The notes under the pieces were generated by a model. It saw nothing but the letters and a program-made list of their open reading frames with translations. It ran no database searches and was not told where the DNA came from. A stretch of 30,776 bases of DNA from an uncultured Muribaculaceae bacterium (GTDB taxonomy: Bacteria; Bacteroidota; Bacteroidia; Bacteroidales; Muribaculaceae), in assembly GCA_910586975.1 (NCBI GenBank), contig CAJUKX010000034.1, forward strand, positions 1-30,776, in the 5' to 3' direction. The position numbers and the translations under genes were made by a program. Of the stretch, positions 15,034 through 24,214 are shown piece by piece; the stretch's first letter is position 1; every line of letters begins with the position of its first letter.

Positions 15034-17727
15034 ATGAAAGAATTAGCAACGGTTTATAACCCGGCTGAGGTTGAAGATAAATGGTTCGAATATTGGATGG
15101 AACACCGTCTTTTCCATTCAGAACCCGATGCCCGTGAACCTTATACCATTGTGATTCCGCCGCCAAATGTTACCGGAGTCCTTCACATGGGTCACATGCT
15201 CAACAATACTATTCAGGATATTCTCGTGCGTCGTGCACGTATGCAAGGTAAAAATGCACTGTGGGTGCCGGGTACCGATCATGCCTCTATTTCAACAGAA
15301 ACCAAGGTTATTGCCAAGCTTGCTTCTGAGGGTATTAAGAAAACAGATCTTACCCGCGAGCAATTTCTTGAACACGCATGGGCATGGACACGTAAGCATG
15401 GCGGTATCATTCTGAGCCAGCTGCGCAAGCTTGGTGCTTCATGCGATTGGGAGCGCACAGCTTTCACTATGGATGAAAGTCGCAGCAAGGCTGTAACCAA
15501 GGTATTCTGCGATTTGTATGAAAAAGGACTTATCTACCGTGGTCTGAGAATGGTCAATTGGGATCCTCAGAATCTTACTGCCATAAGCGATGATGAAGTG
15601 TTCTTTGAACAGGAGCAGTCAAAGCTGTATTACCTGCGCTACTATCTTGCCGATGATTGCGATTGCAAGGCTCCGGCAGCTGAAGGCGAAGTGATTCATA
15701 CTGACGAAAACGGCCGCCGTTATGCGGTTGTAGCTACCACCCGTCCTGAAACCATCATGGGCGACACCGCTATGTGTATCAATCCCAAGGATGTGAAAAA
15801 CACATGGCTCAAAGGACATAAGGTGATAGTACCTCTTGTAAACCGTGTTATTCCTGTAATTGAAGACCGCTATGTCGACATAGAATTCGGTACCGGTTGC
15901 CTTAAGGTGACACCGGCTCACGATAAGAACGACAATATGCTGGGTAAGAAACACAATCTGGAGACCATCGACATCTTCAACGACGACGCTACCATAGCTG
16001 AGGTTGCAGGCATGTATGTTGGTATGGATCGATTTGAGTGCCGCAAAGCCATTGCCGAAGATTTGCAGAAAGCAGGTCTGATGGAGAAGGTCGAGGACTA
16101 TGTAAACAACATAGGTCTGTCGGAACGTACAAAGGTTGCCGTAGAGCCTCGTCTTTCGCTTCAGTGGTTTGTAGACATGAAGCACTTTGCAGAGACGTCA
16201 CTTGCTCCGGTAATGGACGATGTTATACGTTTTGTACCTGAAAAATATAAAACCACATATCGCAACTGGCTTGTGAATATCCAGGATTGGTGTATATCGC
16301 GCCAATTGTGGTGGGGTCACCGCATACCTGCGTATTATTATACAGATCCTACCGACGGTCAGGAGAAATTCGTAGTTGCTGAAACCGCCGAACTGGCACT
16401 TGAAAAGGCCAAGGCTCTTCCCGGATGTGAATCATTCACGGCTGCCGATCTCCGTCAGGACGAAGGAGCACTTGACACATGGTTCTCGTCATGGCTGTGG
16501 CCTATAACCCTCTTTGACGGTATCAATAATCCCGGCAATGAGGAAATCAACTATTACTATCCTACCTCAACACTTGTCACCGGCCCCGATATCATTTTCT
16601 TCTGGGTAGCCCGCATGATTATGGCAGGATATGAATATGTAGGCAAGGAGCCGTTCAAGAACGTATACTTTACAGGTATCGTGCGCGATAACCTCGGACG
16701 TAAAATGTCCAAGTCGCTTGGCAACTCGCCCGATCCCCTCGATCTCATAGCAAAGTTTGGCGCAGACGGTGTACGTATGGGTATGATGCTCGCTGCTCCT
16801 GCCGGAAATGATATCATGTTTGATGAACGTCTCTGTGAACAGGGCCGCAACTTCTGCAATAAGATATGGAACGCATTCCGTCTTCTCCAGGGTTGGGAAG
16901 TTGATACCGAAATACAGCAGGGCGAGGTAAACCGACTGGCTGTAGAATGGTTCGAAAACCGACTCAGCATAGCTATAGCAGAGATAAACGATCTGTTTGA
17001 AAAATTCCGCCTCAACGAAGCGCTCATGGTTGTGTACCGTCTGTTCTGGGACGAATTTTCATCATGGTACCTCGAAATGGTAAAACCGGCATACGGCAAA
17101 CCTATCGACAAGGCAACAATGGAAGCTACACGCCGCTACTTCGACTCACTGCTGCGTCTGCTTCATCCGTTCATGCCCTTCATTACAGAAGAACTCTGGC
17201 AGCATCTTGATGCTCATCCAGCCGGTGAATCGATCATGTATGCGCAGATGCCTGTGGCAAAGAACGTTGATCAGCAACTCGAATCAGAAATTAAACTTGC
17301 CAAAGAAATTATTTCCGGCATACGCGCAGCCCGAGCCAAAAAGAACATTCCTTCAAAAGAAGTCCTCAAACTGAATGTTATCGGTACCATCCCATCTTCA
17401 ATACACGAGCTTATCAAGAAACTTGCCAATGTGGATGAGATAACAATGAATGCCGATAAAGACGCAGCTGCCGCTTCATTCATGGTTGATACCACAGAGT
17501 TTAATGTGCCTTTGGCATCGGCTATTGATGTAGATGCAGAGCGTTCGCGCATCGAGAAGGAAATCAAATATCTCGAAGGCTTCCGCACTTCCATTGAGAA
17601 GAAGCTGGCCAACGAACGTTTTGTGAGCAATGCTCCAGCGGCAGTAGTCGAAGGCGAACGTAAAAAGTTGGCCGATACACTGCAGAAGCTCGCAGCTAAC
17701 CAAGCCACTCTTGATGCACTTAAATAA
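15034..17727 (+). CDS. valS: Valyl-tRNA synthetase
   Basis: The 897-residue class Ia synthetase charges tRNA-Val with valine in the cytoplasm and edits misactivated threonine. The HIGH-type motif is HMGH (51-54, in PPPNVTGVLHMGH) and the KMSKS loop is at 557-561 (GRKMSKSLGNSPDP). The editing domain lies between them, for example TTRPETIMGDTA. A C-terminal coiled coil of about 65 residues, typical of ValRS, closes the protein. Its stop codon overlaps the next gene's start (TAATG), so it is coupled to the DHH phosphoesterase. Confidence 0.99.
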   Translation: MKELATVYNPAEVEDKWFEYWMEHRLFHSEPDAREPYTIVIPPPNVTGVLHMGHMLNNTIQDILVRRARMQGKNALWVPGTDHASISTETKVIAKLASEGIKKTDLTREQFLEHAWAWTRKHGGIILSQLRKLGASCDWERTAFTMDESRSKAVTKVFCDLYEKGLIYRGLRMVNWDPQNLTAISDDEVFFEQEQSKLYYLRYYLADDCDCKAPAAEGEVIHTDENGRRYAVVATTRPETIMGDTAMCINPKDVKNTWLKGHKVIVPLVNRVIPVIEDRYVDIEFGTGCLKVTPAHDKNDNMLGKKHNLETIDIFNDDATIAEVAGMYVGMDRFECRKAIAEDLQKAGLMEKVEDYVNNIGLSERTKVAVEPRLSLQWFVDMKHFAETSLAPVMDDVIRFVPEKYKTTYRNWLVNIQDWCISRQLWWGHRIPAYYYTDPTDGQEKFVVAETAELALEKAKALPGCESFTAADLRQDEGALDTWFSSWLWPITLFDGINNPGNEEINYYYPTSTLVTGPDIIFFWVARMIMAGYEYVGKEPFKNVYFTGIVRDNLGRKMSKSLGNSPDPLDLIAKFGADGVRMGMMLAAPAGNDIMFDERLCEQGRNFCNKIWNAFRLLQGWEVDTEIQQGEVNRLAVEWFENRLSIAIAEINDLFEKFRLNEALMVVYRLFWDEFSSWYLEMVKPAYGKPIDKATMEATRRYFDSLLRLLHPFMPFITEELWQHLDAHPAGESIMYAQMPVAKNVDQQLESEIKLAKEIISGIRAARAKKNIPSKEVLKLNVIGTIPSSIHELIKKLANVDEITMNADKDAAAASFMVDTTEFNVPLASAIDVDAERSRIEKEIKYLEGFRTSIEKKLANERFVSNAPAAVVEGERKKLADTLQKLAANQATLDALK

Positions 17728-18761
17728 TGATTGCTCCACTTCAAGAAGATAAAAAAATCAAGGCACTGAGAACGATGATTGACGATGCTGAAAGGATCGT
17801 CGCCATCGTTCACATGTCGCCCGATGGCGATGCCATAGGGTCGGCAACGGCTTTCCAATCGGTTATGACAAAGATTGGAAAGGATGTCCGCATCGTTATT
17901 CCCGACATGATGTTGTCGAGTCTCAGAGCACTGCCGGGTGCTAAGGAAGCGATTGATGCAACACGTTATCCCGATTTTGCACATCAGCTTATAAATGATG
18001 CCGATATGATAATGTGTCTTGACTTCAACGAACTGTCGCGTATTGGCAAGCTTGGCGATGTAGTTGCCGCCTCATCGGCTAAAAAAGCACTTATCGACCA
18101 TCACCTGCATCCATCGGATTTTGCGGACGTTTGCATATCAAGACCCGAGATGTCGTCCACATGCTACCTTTTATTTAAGGTATTGTGCGCGTTGGAGATG
18201 TTTGATTACATCGAAAAGCCCGCAGCCGAGAGTCTGTTGACAGGAATGATGACCGATACCGGCAACTTCTCATATAATGCAGCAGACCCCGACATATACA
18301 TAGTTGTGGCTGAATTGCTAAAGAAGGGTGCGGATAAAGAAAAGATATACCGCAGGCAGTTTGAGACACATTCGCTCAATTGTATGCGTCTTAACTCCTA
18401 TGCCATACTCAACAAGATGGAAGTATGGGAAGATATGGGTGCGGCACTTATTACCCTTACCCGCGATGAACTCAACAACTTCCATTATGTGAAAGGTGAT
18501 ACCGAGGGGCTTGTCAACCGACCGCTCGCCATTCCCGGAGTGGTTTACTCTGCATTTTTGCGTGAGGAAGATGGTTATGTAAAGGTATCAATGCGCTCGC
18601 TTGGCAAATTCCCGGTCAACGAGTTATGCCACAATCACTTTGGCGGTGGAGGACACCTCAATGCTGCCGGTGGCGAATTTGAAGGAACCATGGAAGAAGC
18701 CGTAGCTCTTTTCCGTTCGTTGCTCCAAACAAACAAAGATTTATATCTCTCTAACAAATAA
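17727..18761 (+). CDS. nrnA: DHH/DHHA1 phosphoesterase, NrnA-like
   Basis: The 344-residue cytoplasmic enzyme carries the DHH family motifs SPDGDAIGS (31-39), CLDFNE (97-102, Asp99) and DHH (124-126), and the C-terminal DHHA1 signature FGGGGH (305-310) with NAAGG. Relatives degrade very short RNAs (nanoRNA) and 3'-phosphoadenosine 5'-phosphate, or cleave cyclic dinucleotides. Which of these applies here is not decided by sequence alone. The start ATG shares one base with the valS stop, and the DUF4827 gene follows eight bases after its own stop. A three- or four-gene operon from valS is likely. Confidence 0.9.
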   Translation: MIAPLQEDKKIKALRTMIDDAERIVAIVHMSPDGDAIGSATAFQSVMTKIGKDVRIVIPDMMLSSLRALPGAKEAIDATRYPDFAHQLINDADMIMCLDFNELSRIGKLGDVVAASSAKKALIDHHLHPSDFADVCISRPEMSSTCYLLFKVLCALEMFDYIEKPAAESLLTGMMTDTGNFSYNAADPDIYIVVAELLKKGADKEKIYRRQFETHSLNCMRLNSYAILNKMEVWEDMGAALITLTRDELNNFHYVKGDTEGLVNRPLAIPGVVYSAFLREEDGYVKVSMRSLGKFPVNELCHNHFGGGGHLNAAGGEFEGTMEEAVALFRSLLQTNKDLYLSNK

Positions 18762-18769
18762 TTATTACA

Positions 18770-19342
18770 ATGAAATTATTCAGACACATCGGTCCTTTGG
18801 CACTTATGGCGACTATGGCATTGGGCATCACGTCATGCGATGACAACAAGACATACGCCGAGCTGCTCACCGATGAAAACAAATACGTTAATGCGTTTCT
18901 TGCCGATCAGCACGTAATAAACAGCATTCCGGCCGATACAAACTTCATCACCGGACCTGATGCTCCGTATTACAGACTTGATGAAGATGGCAATCTCTAT
19001 ATGCAGGTTGTGGAACCCGGAACACCCGGCGATACCGTAGCATACAACGAGCTTATATACTTCCGCTATACACGCTATCCGCTTGTTACATACAGTAATG
19101 GCGAATTTACAGCATCAGAAGGAAATGATGCCGTGCTCAACGGTAATTTCTCATTCCGCTACGCCAACTTCGATATCGCATCATCATATAACTTTGGTGT
19201 AGGTATCCAGACTCCGCTTGCCTATTTACCGATTGACGCAGTAGTAAATATTGTGATCAAGAGTCAATATGGCTTCCCCACCGAGATGTCGAACGTTCAG
19301 CCTTATCTGTTCTCAATCAGATATTATCGTCCAAAGATCTGA
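18770..19342 (+). CDS. DUF4827 family lipoprotein
   Basis: The 190-residue protein has a lipoprotein signal peptide ending in the lipobox LGITSC, with Cys23 as the acylated residue. The acidic DDN after the Cys is compatible with a periplasm- or surface-facing lipoprotein. The rest, with motifs such as TYAELLTDENKYVNAFL and LIYFRYTRYPL, matches the DUF4827 family of Bacteroidota, whose fold has been compared to FKBP-type domains; no enzymatic role is established. It sits between nrnA and the hexosephosphate mutase, an order I recall as common in Bacteroidales. Confidence 0.82.
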   Translation: MKLFRHIGPLALMATMALGITSCDDNKTYAELLTDENKYVNAFLADQHVINSIPADTNFITGPDAPYYRLDEDGNLYMQVVEPGTPGDTVAYNELIYFRYTRYPLVTYSNGEFTASEGNDAVLNGNFSFRYANFDIASSYNFGVGIQTPLAYLPIDAVVNIVIKSQYGFPTEMSNVQPYLFSIRYYRPKI

Positions 19343-19433
19343 TTAGAACATAAAAAGTTGAATTAAAGATAATTGAACTTAGGTAACAAAAGTTCTTAAT
19401 TCATTAGTTTCATCAATTAAAACGAGTTCAAAT

Positions 19434-20822
19434 ATGTCATTAATCAAGTCTATATCAGGTATTCGCGGCACCATAGGCGGACGTCCCGGCGAAGGCCTGT
19501 CGCCCCTTGATGTTGTTAAATTCACTGCAGCATTCGCTACATTTATCAGAAAATCAACCAAACTCGATACAAATACTATCGTGGTAGGCCGCGATGCCCG
19601 CATATCAGGCGAAATGGTATCAAACCTTGTATGCGGCACATTGGTTGGTATGGGATTTGATGTAGTAAACATTGGTCTGGCTTCGACTCCCACCACTGAA
19701 ATCGCTGTTACCAAAGAAAAGGCTTGTGGAGGTCTTATACTTACAGCTTCTCACAACCCCATGCAGTGGAATGCACTTAAACTGCTCAATGAAAAAGGTG
19801 AGTTCCTAAACGATTCAGAGGGTAAGGAAGTGCTCCGTATAGCCGAAGATGAATCATTTGAATTCGCACAGGTACAGAATCTCGGCAATGTTTATGTGAA
19901 CAATACTTATAACCGTAAACATATCGACGATGTGCTTGCACTGCCTTTGGTAGATAAAGAAGCCATTGCCAAGGCTGACTTTACAGTTGCTGTAGACGCT
20001 GTAAACTCGGTAGGCGGTGTGGTTATCCCCATGCTTCTTAAGGCTCTTGGCGTTAAGAATATAATCGAACTTAATTGCGAGCCCACCGGTAAATTCGCAC
20101 ATACTCCCGAGCCTATACCCGAAAACCTTACTGATATTGCAGCTCTTGTAAAAGAAAGCAAGGTTGATGTAGGATTTGTGGTAGACCCTGATGTTGACCG
20201 TCTGGCTATCGTACAGGAGACCGGCGATATGTTTGGTGAAGAATATACACTTGTTTCCATCGCCGATTATGTACTTTCAAACACTCCAGGTTCTACAGTA
20301 TCAAATCTCAGTTCAAGCCGTGCTCTGCGCGATATAACAGAGAAGCACGGTTGCACATACACTGCCGCTGCGGTTGGCGAAGTGAATGTAACTACTGAGA
20401 TGAAGCGTACCGGAGCCATCATCGGCGGTGAAGGAAATGGCGGTATCATATATCCCGAACTGCATTATGGCCGCGATGCCCTTGTGGGTGTAGCTCTCTT
20501 CCTCACAATGATGGCCAAGAGCGGAAAGAAGCCAAGCCTGATCCGTAAGGAAATGCCCGAATACGATATTTATAAGAGCAAAGTAGAACTTCAGCCCGGA
20601 CTTGACGTAGATCTCCTCTTGAAAAAGGTAAAGGAAAAGTTCGCAAACGAAAAAATCACCGACATCGACGGTGTGAAAATAGACTTTGCAGACTCATGGG
20701 TGCACCTGCGCAAAAGTAATACCGAACCCATCGTAAGAATTTATGCCGAGGCCCATTCTCCCGAAAAAGCAGCTCAACTCGCCGATTCAATCAAGGAAGA
20801 AATCCTCGCAATGATAGACTGA
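19434..20822 (+). CDS. glmM: Phosphoglucosamine mutase / phosphohexomutase
   Basis: The 462-residue alpha-D-phosphohexomutase has all four family loops. They are the phosphoserine loop TASHNP with Ser106, the metal loop DPDVD (251-255), the sugar loop GGEGNGG (331-337), and a phosphate-binding loop RKSNTEPIVRIY near the C-terminus. In this phylum the protein is annotated as phosphoglucosamine mutase, converting glucosamine 6-phosphate to the 1-phosphate for UDP-GlcNAc, and hence peptidoglycan and LPS. Phosphomannomutase activity cannot be excluded from sequence. A 91-base gap separates it from the DUF4827 gene; no consensus promoter is seen there, so it may be read from valS. Confidence 0.88.
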   Translation: MSLIKSISGIRGTIGGRPGEGLSPLDVVKFTAAFATFIRKSTKLDTNTIVVGRDARISGEMVSNLVCGTLVGMGFDVVNIGLASTPTTEIAVTKEKACGGLILTASHNPMQWNALKLLNEKGEFLNDSEGKEVLRIAEDESFEFAQVQNLGNVYVNNTYNRKHIDDVLALPLVDKEAIAKADFTVAVDAVNSVGGVVIPMLLKALGVKNIIELNCEPTGKFAHTPEPIPENLTDIAALVKESKVDVGFVVDPDVDRLAIVQETGDMFGEEYTLVSIADYVLSNTPGSTVSNLSSSRALRDITEKHGCTYTAAAVGEVNVTTEMKRTGAIIGGEGNGGIIYPELHYGRDALVGVALFLTMMAKSGKKPSLIRKEMPEYDIYKSKVELQPGLDVDLLLKKVKEKFANEKITDIDGVKIDFADSWVHLRKSNTEPIVRIYAEAHSPEKAAQLADSIKEEILAMID

Positions 20823-20851
20823 TTAACTCCATTAATCGTTACAGCGCATCT

Positions 20852-20885
20852 CCCGGCCGTCAACACTGCGGTGTTGACAGCCGGG
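20852..20885 (+). terminator. Hairpin after glmM, probable terminator
   Basis: The stem CCCGGC-C-GTCAACAC (20852-20866) pairs with GTGTTGAC-A-GCCGGG (20871-20885) around the loop TGCG, 14 pairs with one mismatch. No T run follows directly; ACTTTTGG begins about 13 bases later. It could be a terminator or a leader structure in front of the ABC-F gene, for which no clear promoter is visible. Confidence 0.5.
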
Positions 20886-20926
20886 TCTCGCATGCGCACT
20901 TTTGGTAAAATACGCCTGTTAACTAT

Positions 20927-22888
20927 ATGATTTCAATAAATAATCTTAGCGTGGAATTCAGCGCTAAATCACTTTTCGATAATATCAATTACGTAATTAA
21001 CGACAAGGATAAGATTGCTCTTGTCGGCAAAAATGGTGCCGGCAAATCTACCATGCTTAAGATTATTGCCGGGCTTCAGACTCCTACATCCGGTTCTGTT
21101 GCCGTACCTGAAGGTGTCTCCATAGGCTATCTTCCCCAGCACATGATTACTCCTGATGAAGTAACAGTGATACAGGAAGTGCGCAAAGCTTTCTCAAAAA
21201 TTGATGAAATGCAACGCAGGATGGACGCTATGAATGCTGAACTTGCCGAACGAACCGATTATGAATCTGAGAGTTATCAGCGACTTATAGAGCAGATGAC
21301 TGCTCTCAGCGATCGCATTTCAATTACCGCATCCGATAATTGCGAGGCCGAAATGGAAAAGACCTTGATGGGTCTTGGCTTTGTGAGAAGCGACTTCAAC
21401 AGACAGACAAGCGAATTTTCGGGAGGTTGGCGCATGCGTATAGAGCTTGCAAAACTTCTGCTAACCAAGCCTGACGTGCTGTTGCTTGACGAACCGACCA
21501 ACCACCTTGATATCGAATCAATACAATGGCTCGAGAATTTCTTGCTCACAAAGGCAAAAGCAGTGGTGTTGGTGAGTCACGACCGTGCATTCATTGATAA
21601 TGTGACCAATCGCACTATTGAAATCTCTCTTGGGAAGATTTACGATTATTCAGTAAATTATTCCAAATATATAGAGCTTCGCAAGGAACGCATAGAACAG
21701 CAGATGCGAGCTTACAACAATCAGCAGAAACAGATTGCAGATACCGAGGCCTTCATTGAACGATTCAGATACAAGGCTACGAAGGCCGTTCAGGTACAGA
21801 GCCGCATGAAACAGCTCGCCAAAATAGACCGTATAGAGGTAGATGAAGTAGACACCTCGCATCTCAACCTCAAGTTTCCACCGGCTCCTCGCTCGGGCGA
21901 TTATCCTATTATAGCCGACAACGTAGGAAAAGCCTACGGTGACCATCAGGTATTCGACCATGCCACATTTACAATCAAACGTGGCGAAAAAGTAGCTTTT
22001 GTAGGAAAGAACGGTGAGGGTAAATCAACCCTTGTAAAATGTATCATGGGTGAGATACCCTTTACAGGTTCTCTTAAGATAGGGCACAATGTCAAGATTG
22101 GTTATTTTGCGCAAAACCAGGCTTCAATGCTTGATGAAACTCTCACGGTGTTTGACACCATAGACCATGTGGCTGTGGGGGATATCCGTACTAAAATACG
22201 AGATATTCTCGGTGCATTCATGTTTGGGGGAGAAGCGTCCGACAAAAAGGTCAAAGTACTTTCCGGAGGTGAGAGGACTCGTCTTGCCATGATCAAACTG
22301 TTGCTCGAACCGGTTAATTTCCTTATTCTTGACGAACCGACCAACCACCTTGACATGAAAACCAAGGATATACTCAAGCAGGCAATCAAAGACTTTGACG
22401 GAACGGTGATACTCGTGAGCCACGACCGCGAATTTCTTGACGGACTTGTTGAAAAAGTATACGAATTTGGAGGAGGACAGGTTAAGGAAATGCTTGGTGG
22501 CATATATGACTTCCTTGAGAAAAAGCGTATAGCTTCGCTGCGCGAACTTGAACTGAGTAAATCTGTTGAAACAAATACTCTGAAAGCTAAACCGGAAAAT
22601 ACAAAATCTGCAGAAGAATCCAAGCAGACTTCCCCGGCGAAGAAACTTAGCTATGCTGAACAACGTGAGCGAGAAAAGATACTTCGCAAAGCCAAGAAAA
22701 AGGTAGAGGAAGCTGAAGCTGAAATTGCACGTATTGAGGCCACCCTGAAATCAATTGAAGATGAAATTGCGAATAATTCAGGAGACCAGGATATTTACAA
22801 TCGTCATGCAGAAACTACCAAGGCTCTTGAAAACGCTATGAGCATCTGGGAACTAGCATCTATGGAACTTGATGAACTTCAAAGTTAA
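20927..22888 (+). CDS. ABC-F family ATPase
   Basis: The 653-residue soluble protein contains two ATP-binding cassettes and no membrane domain. Walker A motifs are at 34-41 (GKNGAGKS) and 360-367 (GKNGEGKS). ABC signatures are at Ser165 (SGGWRMR) and Ser446 (SGGERTR), and LDEPTNHLD occurs in both halves. A charged linker of the P-site type joins the cassettes, and a C-terminal coiled coil (about 580-653) follows. ABC-F proteins bind the ribosome and relieve stalled translation or protect against ribosome-targeting antibiotics; this architecture is the Uup/YheS-like housekeeping kind, and no resistance role is implied. It ends 29 bases before a strong terminator. Confidence 0.92.
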   Translation: MISINNLSVEFSAKSLFDNINYVINDKDKIALVGKNGAGKSTMLKIIAGLQTPTSGSVAVPEGVSIGYLPQHMITPDEVTVIQEVRKAFSKIDEMQRRMDAMNAELAERTDYESESYQRLIEQMTALSDRISITASDNCEAEMEKTLMGLGFVRSDFNRQTSEFSGGWRMRIELAKLLLTKPDVLLLDEPTNHLDIESIQWLENFLLTKAKAVVLVSHDRAFIDNVTNRTIEISLGKIYDYSVNYSKYIELRKERIEQQMRAYNNQQKQIADTEAFIERFRYKATKAVQVQSRMKQLAKIDRIEVDEVDTSHLNLKFPPAPRSGDYPIIADNVGKAYGDHQVFDHATFTIKRGEKVAFVGKNGEGKSTLVKCIMGEIPFTGSLKIGHNVKIGYFAQNQASMLDETLTVFDTIDHVAVGDIRTKIRDILGAFMFGGEASDKKVKVLSGGERTRLAMIKLLLEPVNFLILDEPTNHLDMKTKDILKQAIKDFDGTVILVSHDREFLDGLVEKVYEFGGGQVKEMLGGIYDFLEKKRIASLRELELSKSVETNTLKAKPENTKSAEESKQTSPAKKLSYAEQREREKILRKAKKKVEEAEAEIARIEATLKSIEDEIANNSGDQDIYNRHAETTKALENAMSIWELASMELDELQS

Positions 22889-22917
22889 ATTGCCATTTTT
22901 TGATGTTAAAAAATTTG

Positions 22918-22946
22918 ACTCTCAACATTTTGTTGAGAGTTTTTTA
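22918..22946 (+). terminator. Terminator after the ABC-F gene
   Basis: A perfect ten-pair stem ACTCTCAACA/TGTTGAGAGT (22918-22927 with 22931-22940) with the loop TTT is followed by TTTTTATT. An A run precedes it, so it may also work on the other strand. It separates the housekeeping genes on the left from the sigma factor locus on the right. Confidence 0.88.
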
Positions 22947-22988
22947 TTCTATATGTAATAACTTTCTATGAAATCCATATAATTGTCG

Positions 22989-22996
22989 TAATTTTG
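22989..22996 (+). promoter_or_regulatory. -7 element for the sigma factor operon
   Basis: TAATTTTG fits TAnnTTTG exactly. No good TTTG is found 19-21 bases upstream (only an AT-rich stretch), so an activator or an alternative sigma factor may contribute. The predicted start near 23003 leaves a leader of about 88 bases with no obvious structure. Confidence 0.5.
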
Positions 22997-23090
22997 TCCC
23001 TGAGTATAGGTATTTGTTTAATAATAGAAAAAGACGAAATTTTTCCCATTATAGGTTAGGTTTTTCGCAAGTGACGTGTCTTATTGATGT

Positions 23091-23576
23091 ATGACGACAA
23101 TCAGTGACATAGAACAGCTTTTCAGAACCCATTACACGGCGATGCACCGCCTTGCGATGCTGATACTGCATGATGAGGATGCGGCGCGGGACATTGTGCA
23201 CGATGTCTTTGAGTCGCTTCTCAACTCCGGGCTGACAGACGTGTCAGCTCAGTATCTGCTTCGAGCAGTGCGCAACCGTTGTCTGAACTATCTTCGCAGC
23301 TTCACTACGCGTGAGCGCTTCAAGCAACTTTATGCTGTTGACGAGCATGAAATAGCTGACGAGGAGTGGCCGGATGATGAAACGATTGCCATGATTTATT
23401 CAACTGTGGCAAACGATCTTACCGATGCCTGCCGCCGGGTGGTGGAATTACGCTTCACCGACGGCAATAGTTATAAGGAAATTGCATCAACACTGGGTAT
23501 AAGCGAAGTAGCTGTGTATAAGCATTTGCGTCATGCAATAGATGTCTTACGTAAAAAACTGTCTCAAAATGGATAA
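23091..23576 (+). CDS. ECF-type RNA polymerase sigma factor
   Basis: The 161-residue protein has only the two domains needed in ECF sigma factors. Region 2 (about 5-73) includes DEDAARDIVHDVFESLL, which binds polymerase and the -10 region. Region 4 (about 105-157) includes the helix-turn-helix YKEIASTLGISEVAVYKHL for the -35 region. It is FecI-like and should direct polymerase to a small regulon when released by the anti-sigma factor encoded next door. Its last eight bases overlap that gene's start, so synthesis of the two is coupled. Confidence 0.95.
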   Translation: MTTISDIEQLFRTHYTAMHRLAMLILHDEDAARDIVHDVFESLLNSGLTDVSAQYLLRAVRNRCLNYLRSFTTRERFKQLYAVDEHEIADEEWPDDETIAMIYSTVANDLTDACRRVVELRFTDGNSYKEIASTLGISEVAVYKHLRHAIDVLRKKLSQNG

Positions 23577-24210
23577 GATAGACCGACTGCTTGATGCCAT
23601 GGAGCATCCGGATAGTTACTCCGAAAAAGATATTGAGGCGATGCTCGCCGACCCGGAAGTCAGAGAGGTGTACGACCTGCTTGACAAGACAACGGCAAGT
23701 CTTACGTCAATACCCGCTCCTGATGTTGATACCGAATGGGCAGCCTTTGAACGCGCTCACGGTAAACGTCGTTTCAGAATACTCAATCTGTTTTCGCGCA
23801 ATCTCGCCGCAAGCATTGCCATAGCTGTAGCATCGCTCGCCGCGGTAGCTGCCGTGGTTGGGGTAAGCGTGAATTATGTTCTCAACCAAAAGACGGAAAT
23901 CCCGGCAACCGAGCCGGTGGCAGCAGTAATAGAAAATGTAATTTCCAACGACACAGTAATTGTTGCCGAACCTGCACCTGCAACAGCTCCCGGGACGATA
24001 GTATTCGACAACGAGCCGCTGGAGACTATCGCCAACCATATAGCGGGGTACTATGGCTGTAGTGTGGAGTACACAGCAGAAGCTCCCAAGTCATTGCGAC
24101 TTTACTTCCGTTGGAATCAGGCTCAAACGCTCGATGAGGTTATCGAAAGTCTCAACAACTTCGAGCAGATACATATCTCCGTAAAGGACAGAACTATAAA
24201 AATACTCTGA
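23569..24210 (+). CDS. FecR-like anti-sigma factor with DUF4974 domain, short form
   Basis: Started at the ATG at 23569, the protein has 213 residues. It has a cytoplasmic part (1-78) that should hold the sigma factor, one membrane helix (79-104, Ala/Val-rich), a short Pro/Ala-rich periplasmic linker (108-142) and a C-terminal DUF4974 domain (about 143-213, IVFDNEPLETIANHIAGYYG onwards). Usual FecR-type proteins are 300-400 residues and carry a FecR domain before DUF4974; none is recognisable here. A longer frame beginning at 23542 is less likely because the chosen start gives the tight ATGGATAA overlap with the sigma gene stop. It is followed after four bases by the STN barrel. Confidence 0.85.
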   Translation: MDKIDRLLDAMEHPDSYSEKDIEAMLADPEVREVYDLLDKTTASLTSIPAPDVDTEWAAFERAHGKRRFRILNLFSRNLAASIAIAVASLAAVAAVVGVSVNYVLNQKTEIPATEPVAAVIENVISNDTVIVAEPAPATAPGTIVFDNEPLETIANHIAGYYGCSVEYTAEAPKSLRLYFRWNQAQTLDEVIESLNNFEQIHISVKDRTIKIL

Positions 24211-24214
24211 TATC

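Noticed and set aside
16557..17111. 184-codon minus-strand frame inside valS
   Set aside because: It is a shadow of the highly conserved synthetase frame; serine/arginine-rich composition is typical of antisense frames.
17271..17984. 237-codon minus-strand frame across the valS-nrnA junction
   Set aside because: Both plus-strand genes are certain and coupled by TAATG; no promoter is seen for the opposite frame.
19343..19433. Short dyad GAACTT/AAGTTC as an operator or terminator before glmM
   Set aside because: Only six pairs in AT-rich DNA with no T run or consensus promoter nearby; expected by chance.
22102..22663. Two long minus-strand frames inside the ABC-F gene
   Set aside because: They overlap each other and the second ATP-binding cassette, so they are antisense shadows.
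20927..22888. Antibiotic resistance ABC-F protein
   Set aside because: The C-terminal coiled coil and housekeeping surroundings fit the Uup/YheS-like kind; nothing in the sequence points to a resistance subtype.
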